Assembly (NCBI RefSeq): GCF_963662755.1 | Contig: NZ_OY759725.1 | Location: 868,001 to 932,000 of the forward strand | Direction: 5' to 3' | DNA: 64,000 nucleotides | Source of the DNA: an uncultured Sulfurimonas sp. | GTDB lineage: Bacteria; Campylobacterota; Campylobacteria; Campylobacterales; Sulfurimonadaceae | Shown here: piece by piece, positions 56,672 to 64,000 of the stretch | Layout of the letters: every line of letters begins with the position of its first letter | Position numbering within the stretch: the first letter of the stretch is position 1 | The notes under the pieces: generated by a model | What the model was told of the DNA's origin: nothing | Databases searched by the model: none | Seen by the model: the letters and a program-made list of their open reading frames with translations, nothing else | Made by a program: the position numbers and the translations under genes

Positions 56672-57838
56672 CTATTGTTCTAGTATCTTATTTATTATAG
56701 GTTCTAAGTTTATCTTCTCTTCAACTCTAGATGCTGGTAAATCTTTTGTAGCTAATAGTGCTTTGTGAATCTCATCAGCTTCTACATATTGTACATGATG
56801 TACATACTTAAAAAGTTCTTTTTGATCATGAAAATGTTTACCTGTTATAATTTTGCATCCAAAAAATGCAGGTTCAAGTGGATTGTGCCCACCAACATCT
56901 TCTCTAAATGCACCGCCAATAATAGCTATATCACTAATGGCATAGATATTATTTAACTCGCCCATAGCATCTATTAATACTAAGTCTGCTTCAAAATCTT
57001 TAGTTTGCGAAAATTTTGACAAGCTTAAAGAGTGTATAGATGCATAACTTTTCATCAACTCATAAACAACCACAAATCGCTCAGGGTGTCTAGGAACTAT
57101 TATAAGCTTTGCATCTACTTGCTTTTTATACTCTACAAAAGATTTTAGTACAGATTCCTCTTCGCCCTCATGTGTACTTCCAGCTACAATGCACTCTTTT
57201 TTAGGCTTCTCATACTCTTTTGTTTTAGAAATTTTTCCAGCTAATTTTATATTACCTATAACTTCTATATTTTTAGCTCCCAGTGCTAAAAAACGATTTT
57301 TATCAACTTCACTTTGGGCATATATAACATCTACATTTGATAAAAGTTTTTTGTAAAACCAAGCAAACTGAAGATATTTTTTTACACTCTTATCTGAGAT
57401 GCGAGCATTTAAAAGCACAACCTTTGCATCTTTAGCTCTTGCTACAACTAAAAGCATATACCAAAACTCAGCTTCTAAAACTACAAGAAGTTTTTGTTTT
57501 TTTATCCAAAATGGTAGTAGCATCTCATAAGGCAAATACCTAACATCTGCATCATATTTTTTTGCTTCATTTTGACCTGTATGCGTTACTGTTGTTATCT
57601 TTATATCACAATTTTTTACTAACTCTAAAATTGGCTTTAATGCTTTTGCTTCACCAAGTGAGCAAACATGAAACCAAACTCCATCTTCATTGTTAAACTT
57701 AGGGTTTTTAAAAAGAAAAAAACGTGCTGGGATAGATTCTTTGTATTTTTGTTTAAATGAGAGATATACTAAAAGTGGAAGTGCTACAAGATATAGCACA
57801 ACACTTAAAATATAATAAAAGAGCGTAAAAGGCTTCAA
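56672..57838 (-). CDS. waaA: 3-deoxy-D-manno-octulosonic-acid (Kdo) transferase
   Basis: Adds Kdo to lipid A precursor in LPS core synthesis. At 388 residues it has an N-terminal membrane anchor (about 8-26) and a GT-B fold: WFHVCSLGEAKALKPIL, TVTHTGQNEAKKY, VLEAEFWYMLLVVA, CIVAGSTHEGEEE, IIVPRHPERF and GGHNPLEPAFFG. It begins with TTG 3 bases after the zinc-ribbon gene, so it is coupled to it. Confidence 0.92.
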   Translation of the reverse strand: MKPFTLFYYILSVVLYLVALPLLVYLSFKQKYKESIPARFFLFKNPKFNNEDGVWFHVCSLGEAKALKPILELVKNCDIKITTVTHTGQNEAKKYDADVRYLPYEMLLPFWIKKQKLLVVLEAEFWYMLLVVARAKDAKVVLLNARISDKSVKKYLQFAWFYKKLLSNVDVIYAQSEVDKNRFLALGAKNIEVIGNIKLAGKISKTKEYEKPKKECIVAGSTHEGEEESVLKSFVEYKKQVDAKLIIVPRHPERFVVVYELMKSYASIHSLSLSKFSQTKDFEADLVLIDAMGELNNIYAISDIAIIGGAFREDVGGHNPLEPAFFGCKIITGKHFHDQKELFKYVHHVQYVEADEIHKALLATKDLPASRVEEKINLEPIINKILEQ

Positions 57839-57841
57839 GCC

Positions 57842-58555
57842 CTACTCGTTAGATGCTTCCATATGGAGAATACGACCACAATGAGGACATGTTGTAATCT
57901 CTTCAGCTTTAATAACATCTGCTAAAATTTTATCACTGATTAACATATGGCAACCCATACAAGCTTGATCTTCTACAGCTACGACTGTAGTGTTCTTCGC
58001 CCAACGACGGATTTTTTGATAAAACGCTAAACCTTTTTGATTTGTAGTTCCAAGTAGTTTCTCTTTTTCAACAAATACTTTTTGTCTCTCTTTGTTGATT
58101 ACTTCGAGTTTTTCATCAACTTCAGCTTTTACAGATTCTAAATTTGCTTCTATTTCTGAGAGTGAAACTTTTGCAGCTTCTACTTGTTCTTTTTTAGATT
58201 CTATTATTCTCTCAAGTCTTTCAATCTCTTCATTTGCAAAAGTTACTTGCTCTTTTGCTATCTCTTCTTCAAGTTGAAGAGATTTCATTTCACGTTCAGT
58301 TTTAACTTCTGAACTTTTTTTAGAATTCTCTTCTAGTTTTTGAGAAAGTTCTGCTAAATGCAATTCATTTTTATGCTTTTTTAGCTCTTCATTTTTGATT
58401 TCGTTACTTAAATTCTCAATATCTGTATCAATACTTTGTTTTTTTGCAAGTGCTGCTTCAAACTTAGAGTTTGCTTCTTCGATTTGAGGCTCAAATGCAT
58501 CAATCTCTTTATCTACGTGAGAAAGGTCTATTAATTGTTTAAGATGCTGGTTCAT
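57842..58555 (-). CDS. Coiled-coil zinc-ribbon protein (HP0958/CT398 family)
   Basis: A 237-residue protein with a long antiparallel coiled coil (about 10-185) and a C-terminal C4 zinc ribbon (QACMGCHMLIS and TTCPHCGRIL). It matches the HP0958/FlgZ group of Helicobacter, which protects the sigma54 factor RpoN and binds flagellin mRNA for flagellar assembly, and the chlamydial CT398 structure. A flagellar role fits this organism but is carried over from the relative. It lies between the NIF3-like gene and waaA. Confidence 0.85.
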   Translation of the reverse strand: MNQHLKQLIDLSHVDKEIDAFEPQIEEANSKFEAALAKKQSIDTDIENLSNEIKNEELKKHKNELHLAELSQKLEENSKKSSEVKTEREMKSLQLEEEIAKEQVTFANEEIERLERIIESKKEQVEAAKVSLSEIEANLESVKAEVDEKLEVINKERQKVFVEKEKLLGTTNQKGLAFYQKIRRWAKNTTVVAVEDQACMGCHMLISDKILADVIKAEEITTCPHCGRILHMEASNE

Positions 58556-58570
58556 TAGTCTCCTTTTGGA

Positions 58571-59293
58571 TTAAATATATGTGAACGGGTTCTTTGATGA
58601 TGAAATTATAGCTTCTAAACCTAAAATTTTCAAATGAGAGTGTAAAATTTGTGCAAAAAAGCGTTCACTTTCAAAATGACCGATGTCAATTAATGAAAGT
58701 TTTATGCTCTTAGCCTCCATAGCATCGTGGTATTTTACATCTCCGGTTAAAAAACAATCAGCTTCTATAGATTTAAGTAAAGAGCATCCAGAACCTGTTG
58801 TAAGTGCTACTCTTTTTACGCGATTTGAACTTTTTACGCATCTAGCGTGAGGAAGTCCAAAAGCGATAGAGACTTTTTTTGCAAAAGCATCAAATTCTTC
58901 ATCGACATCCAAATATGCAACAAAGCCATCTTTTTGTGCAATTTTATAACCTAAAATTTCAGTAGCTACATATTCATTTAGATGCGTTTGATCAAAATTA
59001 GTATGCATTGCTATATTAGAAATATTTTTTTTAATCATTTTTTGAATAAGATTTGCAGGATATTTACTAAATTCTAACTGCTTTAATCCACCAAAAATAA
59101 TTGGATGATGAGTTATTAAAAGCGTATCATTATCCATTGAGTCTATTAAAGATTCATCAACATCTATGCTAAGGACTATCTTTTTTATCTCTTGGTTAAA
59201 ATCACCAAGTAAAAGTCCTGAATTGTCCCAAGACTCTTGCAATTCAAATGGTGACAACTCATCTAAAAATGCATATATTTGAGAAATTTTCAT
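58571..59293 (-). CDS. NIF3/YbgI-like dinuclear-metal protein
   Basis: A 240-residue member of the NIF3 (GTP cyclohydrolase I type 2-like) family. Conserved parts are LQESWDNSGLLLG, LLITHHPIIFGGLKQL, NIAMHTNFDQTHLN, ALTTGSGCSLL, DCFLTGDVKYHDA and IDIGHFESERF with metal-ligand His and Glu. Function is unsettled in the family. I chose ATG 59291-59293 (MKISQIYAFLDE), right after the TPR stop and matching family N termini, over a longer frame from 59326 that would overlap the TPR gene. Confidence 0.85.
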   Translation of the reverse strand: MKISQIYAFLDELSPFELQESWDNSGLLLGDFNQEIKKIVLSIDVDESLIDSMDNDTLLITHHPIIFGGLKQLEFSKYPANLIQKMIKKNISNIAMHTNFDQTHLNEYVATEILGYKIAQKDGFVAYLDVDEEFDAFAKKVSIAFGLPHARCVKSSNRVKRVALTTGSGCSLLKSIEADCFLTGDVKYHDAMEAKSIKLSLIDIGHFESERFFAQILHSHLKILGLEAIISSSKNPFTYI

Positions 59294-59294
59294 T

Positions 59295-59888
59295 TTAAAG
59301 TTTCTCCATTTCTTCTTTTGCCTCATTAAAATCAGGATTTAATTCTAAAGCTTTTGCATACATATCTTTTGCTTCTTCAATATGTTTCATATCTACAAAA
59401 AGATTTCCAAAATTATAGTAAGTTATTGCATTTGTACTATCTATATCCAGTGAAGCATTCAGATGCATCTTAGCAGATGCAAACTCACCATTTGCTCTAT
59501 ATATAGATGCTATAGAGTTATGTACAAACTCATTATCTGGCTCAATATCAAGTGCTTTTTTGTAGTAATTTAAAGCCTCATCATTGTCATTTGTTTGTTG
59601 AAAAATATAAGCTATTTTAAACAAAATTTCTGAATCTTCAGGTTTTTTTGCATCTGCTTCCATCAACAGCGCTAAAGCTTTTTGAAAATCTTTTTCTTCA
59701 AATGCAAGATCTGCTTTTTCAACTAAGGCTTCAGGATCAAAAGGAGAAAATGCATCTGCATTTTTTGAATCATCTTGATTTGAATTATCTTGATTTTGTG
59801 GTGGATCTTGAAGTGTTTGAACGTGTTCATAAATTTTATATGCAAAAAAAGCTGAAGCTCCAAGCATAATAAGCTGTAATATTGTCAT
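59295..59888 (-). CDS. Membrane-anchored TPR protein
   Basis: A 197-residue protein with an N-terminal transmembrane segment (about 3-22), an acidic Asn/Asp/Gln linker (about 28-50) and about four tetratricopeptide repeats (about 55-195, e.g. DLAFEEKDFQKALALLMEAD, NDEALNYYKKALDIEPDNEF, IEEAKDMYAKALELNPDFNE). TPR proteins scaffold protein complexes; the partner is unknown. It lies between the M23 peptidase gene (14 bases) and the NIF3-like gene on one message, so a link to the envelope is plausible. Confidence 0.75.
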   Translation of the reverse strand: MTILQLIMLGASAFFAYKIYEHVQTLQDPPQNQDNSNQDDSKNADAFSPFDPEALVEKADLAFEEKDFQKALALLMEADAKKPEDSEILFKIAYIFQQTNDNDEALNYYKKALDIEPDNEFVHNSIASIYRANGEFASAKMHLNASLDIDSTNAITYYNFGNLFVDMKHIEEAKDMYAKALELNPDFNEAKEEMEKL

Positions 59889-59902
59889 AACAAATAAACC
59901 TT

Positions 59903-60760
59903 TTAAAATAAATTTTTATTAAGTAACTCGATAAATTGTAGTGGATCAACTTGTTCTGAGTTTACTCTAACACTAAAATGTAAATGAGGTCCTGTAACTC
60001 TGCCACTAACTCCAGATAAACCTATAATATCTGCTTTTTTTACACTTTGTCCATTTTTTACATTAAAATCACTCATATGATAGTAGCAAGTATATATACC
60101 ATGCCCATGATCTAAAATAACAGTTCCACCAGAGTAAAATCTATCTTTGACCAAGACAACTTTGCCATCATTGCTAGCTTTTATAGGTGTTCCAACTTTA
60201 GCTCTATAATCAGTTCCACTATGATAACCACTTAAGGTATCATTGTAAATTCTAGCTTTTCCAAATGAGCTTGTTATTTTACTATCCATTGGAGCTATAA
60301 ACTTTGATGAAATATGACTAACAGAAGTTGAAGTAGAGTAAATTTTCATAGCTTCAGAATACTCTTTTGCTATTCTTTTTTTAACCTCTTCACCTTTTGG
60401 GTTTACTTTTGATTTTTGTACTTGAATCTTCTCTTTTTTATATTTTCCATCTTCTATACGAAAAAATAAAAATTTACTTTTTTCTTTAGCGTCCTCACGA
60501 TAAATAAGCTCAACTTTTTTATCACTTGGTTTTTCATAATAACTTACAGGAAGCAAAACGTACATTTTTGTAACATCTTGAGGATGATCATATATTTTAT
60601 AAGATTTTTCATCACATAAAAGTTCTTTATACTCTATGTTTTTTTCTTTATCAAACTTAATAATCGCAGTTCTACCATTTGATATAGTGGAGCTTGAAAT
60701 CTCTATATTAAAAGAAAAAAGTGTAGATGCAAACACTAAAAAAAGATAAAAAAACTTCAT
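59903..60760 (-). CDS. M23 peptidoglycan endopeptidase
   Basis: A 285-residue periplasmic LytM-type protein with a signal peptide (about 1-17), an N-terminal beta domain and a C-terminal M23 zinc peptidase (about 165-280). Zinc ligands are in SGYHSGTDYRAKVG (H-x3-D) and TGPHLHFSVRVN (HxH). It should cut peptide cross-links in the wall, and Campylobacterota relatives (Pgp/Csd) shape the cell. I chose ATG 60758-60760, which overlaps the smpB stop (TGATG), over the TTG one codon upstream. Confidence 0.9.
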   Translation of the reverse strand: MKFFYLFLVFASTLFSFNIEISSSTISNGRTAIIKFDKEKNIEYKELLCDEKSYKIYDHPQDVTKMYVLLPVSYYEKPSDKKVELIYREDAKEKSKFLFFRIEDGKYKKEKIQVQKSKVNPKGEEVKKRIAKEYSEAMKIYSTSTSVSHISSKFIAPMDSKITSSFGKARIYNDTLSGYHSGTDYRAKVGTPIKASNDGKVVLVKDRFYSGGTVILDHGHGIYTCYYHMSDFNVKNGQSVKKADIIGLSGVSGRVTGPHLHFSVRVNSEQVDPLQFIELLNKNLF

Positions 60761-61212
60761 CAATAATCTTTCATAGCTCTAGCGATATCACGCTTCATGT
60801 CTTTTTGTTTTAAGTCCTCTCTTTTGTCGTGTAATTGCTTACCCTTAGCTATTGCTATTTGAATTTTTGCAAGGTTTCTTGCATTAAAGTACAAGCCAAG
60901 TGCTACGATTGTAAAGCCATCTTTTTCAACAGCTTTTTTCATCTTTGCTAACTCTTTTTTATGAAGAAGAAGTTTTCTACTACCTCTTTCTTCGTGGGTG
61001 TAGTAGTGATGTGTAGTCTCTAATCTTCCTATATGAGCATTAAAAAGAAATGCTTCACCCTTTACAAAACGGATAAAACTATCTTTTAGATTTACTCTAT
61101 GTGCACGTATGCCTTTTACTTCACTACCCGTAAGAACCAATCCAGCCTCAAACTTCTCTTCTATAAAATAATCAAAATAGGCTTTTTTATTTTTAGCTAC
61201 AGTTTCGCCCAT
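60760..61212 (-). CDS. smpB: SsrA-binding protein SmpB
   Basis: Carries tmRNA to stalled ribosomes. At 150 residues, [67 protein letters not shown] and the C-terminal basic tail [13 protein letters not shown] are family features. The stop overlaps the M23 start; it is 2 bases from ispE. The tmRNA gene is not in the window. Confidence 0.97.
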   Translation of the reverse strand: MGETVAKNKKAYFDYFIEEKFEAGLVLTGSEVKGIRAHRVNLKDSFIRFVKGEAFLFNAHIGRLETTHHYYTHEERGSRKLLLHKKELAKMKKAVEKDGFTIVALGLYFNARNLAKIQIAIAKGKQLHDKREDLKQKDMKRDIARAMKDY

Positions 61213-61214
61213 AA

Positions 61215-61988
61215 TTAACTTTCCTTTATTTTAAAAAAACTACTACCGCTTCCGCTGAAGTAGTATCCATCTTTATAGTAATTTTTCAACTCACTATACT
61301 CTCTAAGTGCTGGTTCAAATAAATCATTTGCCTCTTTTACACTCATACTATTTAAAACTTCTAATGAAGTCTTATGTTTTAACTCTTGAATCTCACTTGC
61401 ATCTATAGGTGCGTAAAAATTTTCTCTATAGCTTATATATACTTTTGGTGTACTTATCTCTACTTTTGGAGTATAAACTTCAAACTCCAATAAATCTTCT
61501 TTAAACTCTTCTACTATCTCACCGATGCCACTAACATTTGCACTATCATATCCATATATAAAAAACGCAACATCAGCACCTACTTTTAAGCCTATTTGGG
61601 CTAGTTCATTTTTGCTAAGTCCTAGATGCAAAACTTCATTGCACATCATAAGATATGTTGCAGCATCGCTACTTCCACCACCAAGACCTGCAAAAGCTGG
61701 AATGGATTTTTTAACCTTTATGGCATAACTATCCATTAACTTATCTAATGAATCTGACTTTGTAGCCTCTCTTAGAGCCAAATAAGCTTTATATATGGTA
61801 TTTTGTTGCATTTTACAAGAAAAATCACCAATAATTTCAAATTCAGCTTTACTTTTTGGAGCAAAACAGAGTTCATCATATAAAGAAGCCACTCTCATAA
61901 ATCTTGAGATAATTTCATGATAATTACCTCGTTTGCCTGTTATTTTTAAAAATATATTTACTTTAGCATAAGCTTTGTAAACTTTCAT
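61215..61988 (-). CDS. ispE: 4-diphosphocytidyl-2-C-methyl-D-erythritol kinase
   Basis: The GHMP-type kinase of the MEP isoprenoid pathway. At 257 residues it shows [20 protein letters not shown] and the ATP motif [18 protein letters not shown], with a late GSGSSFFKI glycine loop. It is slightly shorter than E. coli IspE. It lies between csrA (8 bases) and smpB; dxs of the same pathway is at 18.6 kb. Confidence 0.94.
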   Translation of the reverse strand: MKVYKAYAKVNIFLKITGKRGNYHEIISRFMRVASLYDELCFAPKSKAEFEIIGDFSCKMQQNTIYKAYLALREATKSDSLDKLMDSYAIKVKKSIPAFAGLGGGSSDAATYLMMCNEVLHLGLSKNELAQIGLKVGADVAFFIYGYDSANVSGIGEIVEEFKEDLLEFEVYTPKVEISTPKVYISYRENFYAPIDASEIQELKHKTSLEVLNSMSVKEANDLFEPALREYSELKNYYKDGYYFSGSGSSFFKIKES

Positions 61989-61996
61989 TATACACT

Positions 61997-62227
61997 CTAT
62001 TTTTTAATAATTTTACTAAGTAAACTAAGATCATCTTGACTATACTCTTTTGAAGCCGCAATATTTGAATCTTTTACATCTTCTAATAGCTCATTTCTTA
62101 TGATAGTTACATCTCTTGGTGCATCTATGCCTAGCTTTACTACGCCCTTATCGATAGATATAATTTTTACGTTTATATTATCTCCGATAACAATTGATTC
62201 ATCTAGTTTTCTAGCTAATACTAACAT
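61997..62227 (-). CDS. csrA: Carbon storage/flagellin translational regulator CsrA
   Basis: A 76-residue RNA-binding dimer with the signature MLVLARKLDESIVIGDNI and the VKLGIDAPRDVTIIRNEL region (the Arg in this strand contacts the GGA of target hairpins). In Campylobacter it represses flagellin translation and is bound by FliW. It overlaps the end of truB by 7 bases. Confidence 0.97.
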   Translation of the reverse strand: MLVLARKLDESIVIGDNINVKIISIDKGVVKLGIDAPRDVTIIRNELLEDVKDSNIAASKEYSQDDLSLLSKIIKK

Positions 62228-63045
62228 ATATATATCCTACCTAGTTCATATTTTACACTTTTGTTTTCTATATTTATAATAGAAATATTATCACCATTAT
62301 CAAGCCAATAATTTCCATTTTCTTGTATCTCTAAATCTTCTAAAGCAAGAACTCTTCCATATTTAAGATTATCAGCATCTCCATTGTAAAAGTTCTCTTT
62401 TATATTTAAAGATTTTTTAATATCAAGAGGCTTTTCATTTTCAAACTTAAACTGCCCCTCGCTTAGTCTCTCTAAAGCACTTAAACTTCCATGCTTTACT
62501 CCTAGTCTATTTGCAATTATGCGACCTAGTGAGCGAATATATGTACCCTCAGATACTTTAGCTTCAAAAGTTATAAATGGATGACAATAACTTATTAGCT
62601 CTGTTTTATAGATGCTAGAGTTTATTTTGTTAAGAGTAAACTCTTTTCCTGCACGAGCTAAATCATAAGCTCTTTGACCGTTTATGCGTTTTGCACTAAA
62701 TATAGGAGGTTCATACTCAAGTTCGCCCTCTAAAGATTTTACAACCTCTTGAATTTTTTTTAAAGGAAACTCTTTAATCATCTCTACATTTTCTATCATC
62801 TCACTATCAAGAGAATCAGATGCAGCTCCTAACCACAAAGTCGCTCTGTAAGTTTTAGGAGTTTTATTTAAAAATCTAAAGAGTTTCGTATGAGAGCCAA
62901 AACCTATAAGCAAAACTCCCTTTGCAAAAGGGTCAAGTGTTCCTGAAAAACCAGCTTTTTTATTGTTATATTTTCTTTTTAGTTTTGATAAAAAAAGGTT
63001 TGAGCCGATTCCTGTAGGTTTATATGCTACAAAGAGTCGGTTCAT
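62221..63045 (-). CDS. truB: tRNA pseudouridine-55 synthase
   Basis: Makes pseudouridine 55 in the T loop of tRNAs. At 274 residues the N-terminal VAYKPTGIGSN, catalytic GFSGTLDPFAKGVLLIGFG (Asp nucleophile; usual form is GHTGTLDPLATG), YRATLWLG and GTYIRSLGRIIA are clear. There is no C-terminal PUA domain, as expected in this group. The start overlaps the helicase stop by 4 bases. Confidence 0.95.
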   Translation of the reverse strand: MNRLFVAYKPTGIGSNLFLSKLKRKYNNKKAGFSGTLDPFAKGVLLIGFGSHTKLFRFLNKTPKTYRATLWLGAASDSLDSEMIENVEMIKEFPLKKIQEVVKSLEGELEYEPPIFSAKRINGQRAYDLARAGKEFTLNKINSSIYKTELISYCHPFITFEAKVSEGTYIRSLGRIIANRLGVKHGSLSALERLSEGQFKFENEKPLDIKKSLNIKENFYNGDADNLKYGRVLALEDLEIQENGNYWLDNGDNISIINIENKSVKYELGRIYIC

Positions 63046-64000
63046 AAGCGCTCAACGAAAGATGCAAGGATATCTCTCTTAGTTCCTGCAAAGTTAATAT
63101 TTAGTTTAAACTCTCTGCCACTTTTACTAACTCCATTAACTCTTCCTGTTCCAAAAATTTTGTGACGTACTAAATCGCCTTTTTTAAAAGCTGTATTTTT
63201 TTCTACTTTTAGTGAACCTTCACAAAGTCCAGCTTCATTAAAAAACCTACTTTTTTCCAAATCACTTCTTCGACCCTTATAAAATCTACTTCCGGCATGA
63301 GAAAGAGTTAAGCTCTCTTTCGCTCTTGTAAATGAAACATAACCTAAACGTCGCTCTTCTTCTAAATCACTTCCTTCACCCACAAGAGGTAAAAACCCCT
63401 CTTCAAGTCCTATGATAAAGATATGTTCAAATTCTAAACCTTTAGAAGCATGAATACTCATCATATAGATGCTCTCACCCTCAACTTGGTCTTGCTCACT
63501 TTGAAGTGTAAGCTCATTTAAAAATTCATCAAGTCCAGATGCTGGAGATTTTTTTACAAAATCACGAAACAATCCATAAAACTCATCCATATTTAAAATT
63601 CTATCTGCTTCATCTTGCATCCCAGCATAGATATCTTTTAGATGAAAAGTTTTTTCTAAAACATCTATAAATTCATAGGTTGACTCACGTGCTACTTTTG
63701 AAACATTTTCTACATCTTTTATAAAAGCTTTTAAAGTCTTAGCATTTTTCTTTCGCACAAGTGTTTCTAAATCTGCTAAAGAAGTCTTTTTGATGTATTC
63801 ATAAATAGAAGTTTCATTTGCGTGTGCTGCTAGTTCAATCTTTTCTATACTAGCTTTTCCCAATCCTCTTTTAGGCTTATTTACTACTCGCTTAAATGAA
63901 AAATCATCATGAAAATTAGTAATAATTCTGATATAAGAGATAAGGTCTTTTATCTCCGCTCTATCATAAAATCTAAGCCCACCAACAAGTTTGTATGCTA
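63042..64000 (-). CDS. UvrD/PcrA-type DNA helicase, C-terminal part (5' end outside window)
   Basis: The last ~318 residues of a superfamily I DNA helicase. The frame stays open to the window edge and reads YKLVGGLRFYDRAEIKDL, the conserved 2B-region of UvrD/PcrA/Rep, followed by KRVVNKPKRGLGKASIE, motif V MSIHASKGLEFEHIFIIG and motif VI EEERRLGYVSFTRAKE. The C terminus has FKKGDLVRHKIFGTGRVNGVSKSG, a Tudor-like domain seen in UvrD/PcrA. The TTG at 63861-63863 is an internal codon, not a start. It overlaps truB. Confidence 0.93.
   Translation of the reverse strand, partial: AYKLVGGLRFYDRAEIKDLISYIRIITNFHDDFSFKRVVNKPKRGLGKASIEKIELAAHANETSIYEYIKKTSLADLETLVRKKNAKTLKAFIKDVENVSKVARESTYEFIDVLEKTFHLKDIYAGMQDEADRILNMDEFYGLFRDFVKKSPASGLDEFLNELTLQSEQDQVEGESIYMMSIHASKGLEFEHIFIIGLEEGFLPLVGEGSDLEEERRLGYVSFTRAKESLTLSHAGSRFYKGRRSDLEKSRFFNEAGLCEGSLKVEKNTAFKKGDLVRHKIFGTGRVNGVSKSGREFKLNINFAGTKRDILASFVERL

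Noticed and set aside
59294..59326. An 11-residue N-terminal extension of the NIF3-like protein
   Set aside because: It overlaps the TPR gene and does not look like the family; the ATG at 59293 directly after the TPR stop fits better.
63042..63863. A complete 273-residue protein starting at TTG 63863
   Set aside because: The frame is open to the window edge and the upstream residues match UvrD/PcrA, so this is the 3' part of a longer helicase gene.

Overview
The window is chromosomal DNA of low G+C from a free-living, respiratory member of the Campylobacterota (epsilonproteobacteria), most probably Sulfurimonas or a close relative. This rests on three things: a polysulfide/thiosulfate reductase-type operon; a gene order (rplY-pth-lptG-lysA-HAD-pheA-hisC-fliF-fliG-fliH-dxs, and ffh-rpsP-KH-rimM-trmD-rplS) that I recall from Campylobacter jejuni; and family details such as a dimeric all-alpha dUTPase, an HP0958-like zinc-ribbon coiled-coil protein and a split PurS/PurQ FGAM synthase. 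The genus is inferred; no search was run.

Layout. 1-2.2 kb: minus-strand psrB-psrC-psrA-type molybdoenzyme operon (catalytic subunit cut by the window edge), with a possible 28-codon gene between psrC and psrA. 2.5-7.1 kb: DUF2231 membrane protein, aroK-thioredoxin-hisD operon, a 12-TM oxidase/NnrS-like protein and a hemerythrin. 7.2-12.4 kb: plus-strand ctpA-purC-purS-purQ-hypothetical-plsC-crcB operon. 12.4-18.7 kb: lone ABC ATPase, dUTPase, an unlisted 57-aa four-cysteine protein, a UPF0306-like flavin-split-barrel protein, a complete ovothiol A pathway (ovoA-ovoB), and pgeF diverging from ovoA with an apparently leaderless promoter. 18.6-35.6 kb: a long minus-strand housekeeping/flagellar block. 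35.6-40.1 kb: plus-strand PLP sulfhydrylase-clpS-clpA-aat. 40.1-46.0 kb: a minus-strand rRNA operon (16S, tRNA-Ile only, 23S, 5S) with clear RNase III-type processing stems. 46.0-50.8 kb: a three-gene accessory operon (M20 peptidase, RimK-like ATP-grasp ligase, large multidomain M14 carboxypeptidase). 50.9-64 kb: rplS-trmD-rimM-KH-rpsP, ffh, a DUF429/GIY-YIG fusion, RNA modification, LPS, TPR, M23, smpB, ispE, csrA, truB and the 3' end of a UvrD/PcrA helicase.

The most interesting material is (i) the M20/ATP-grasp/M14 operon, which looks like a make-and-trim system for an unknown peptide or amino-acid conjugate; (ii) the unusually long, hairpin-rich ffh-rpsP gap, which holds a candidate structured RNA, a separate long palindrome and one copy of a palindromic repeat family whose two other copies flank tRNA-Ile inside the rRNA spacer; (iii) a strikingly frequent hexamer, AGATGC/GCATCT, in protein-coding DNA on both strands; and (iv) a DUF429-GIY-YIG fusion. 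Most other genes are ordinary housekeeping genes in compact operons with one-base or short overlaps. All positions were read by eye, and RNA ends are approximate.
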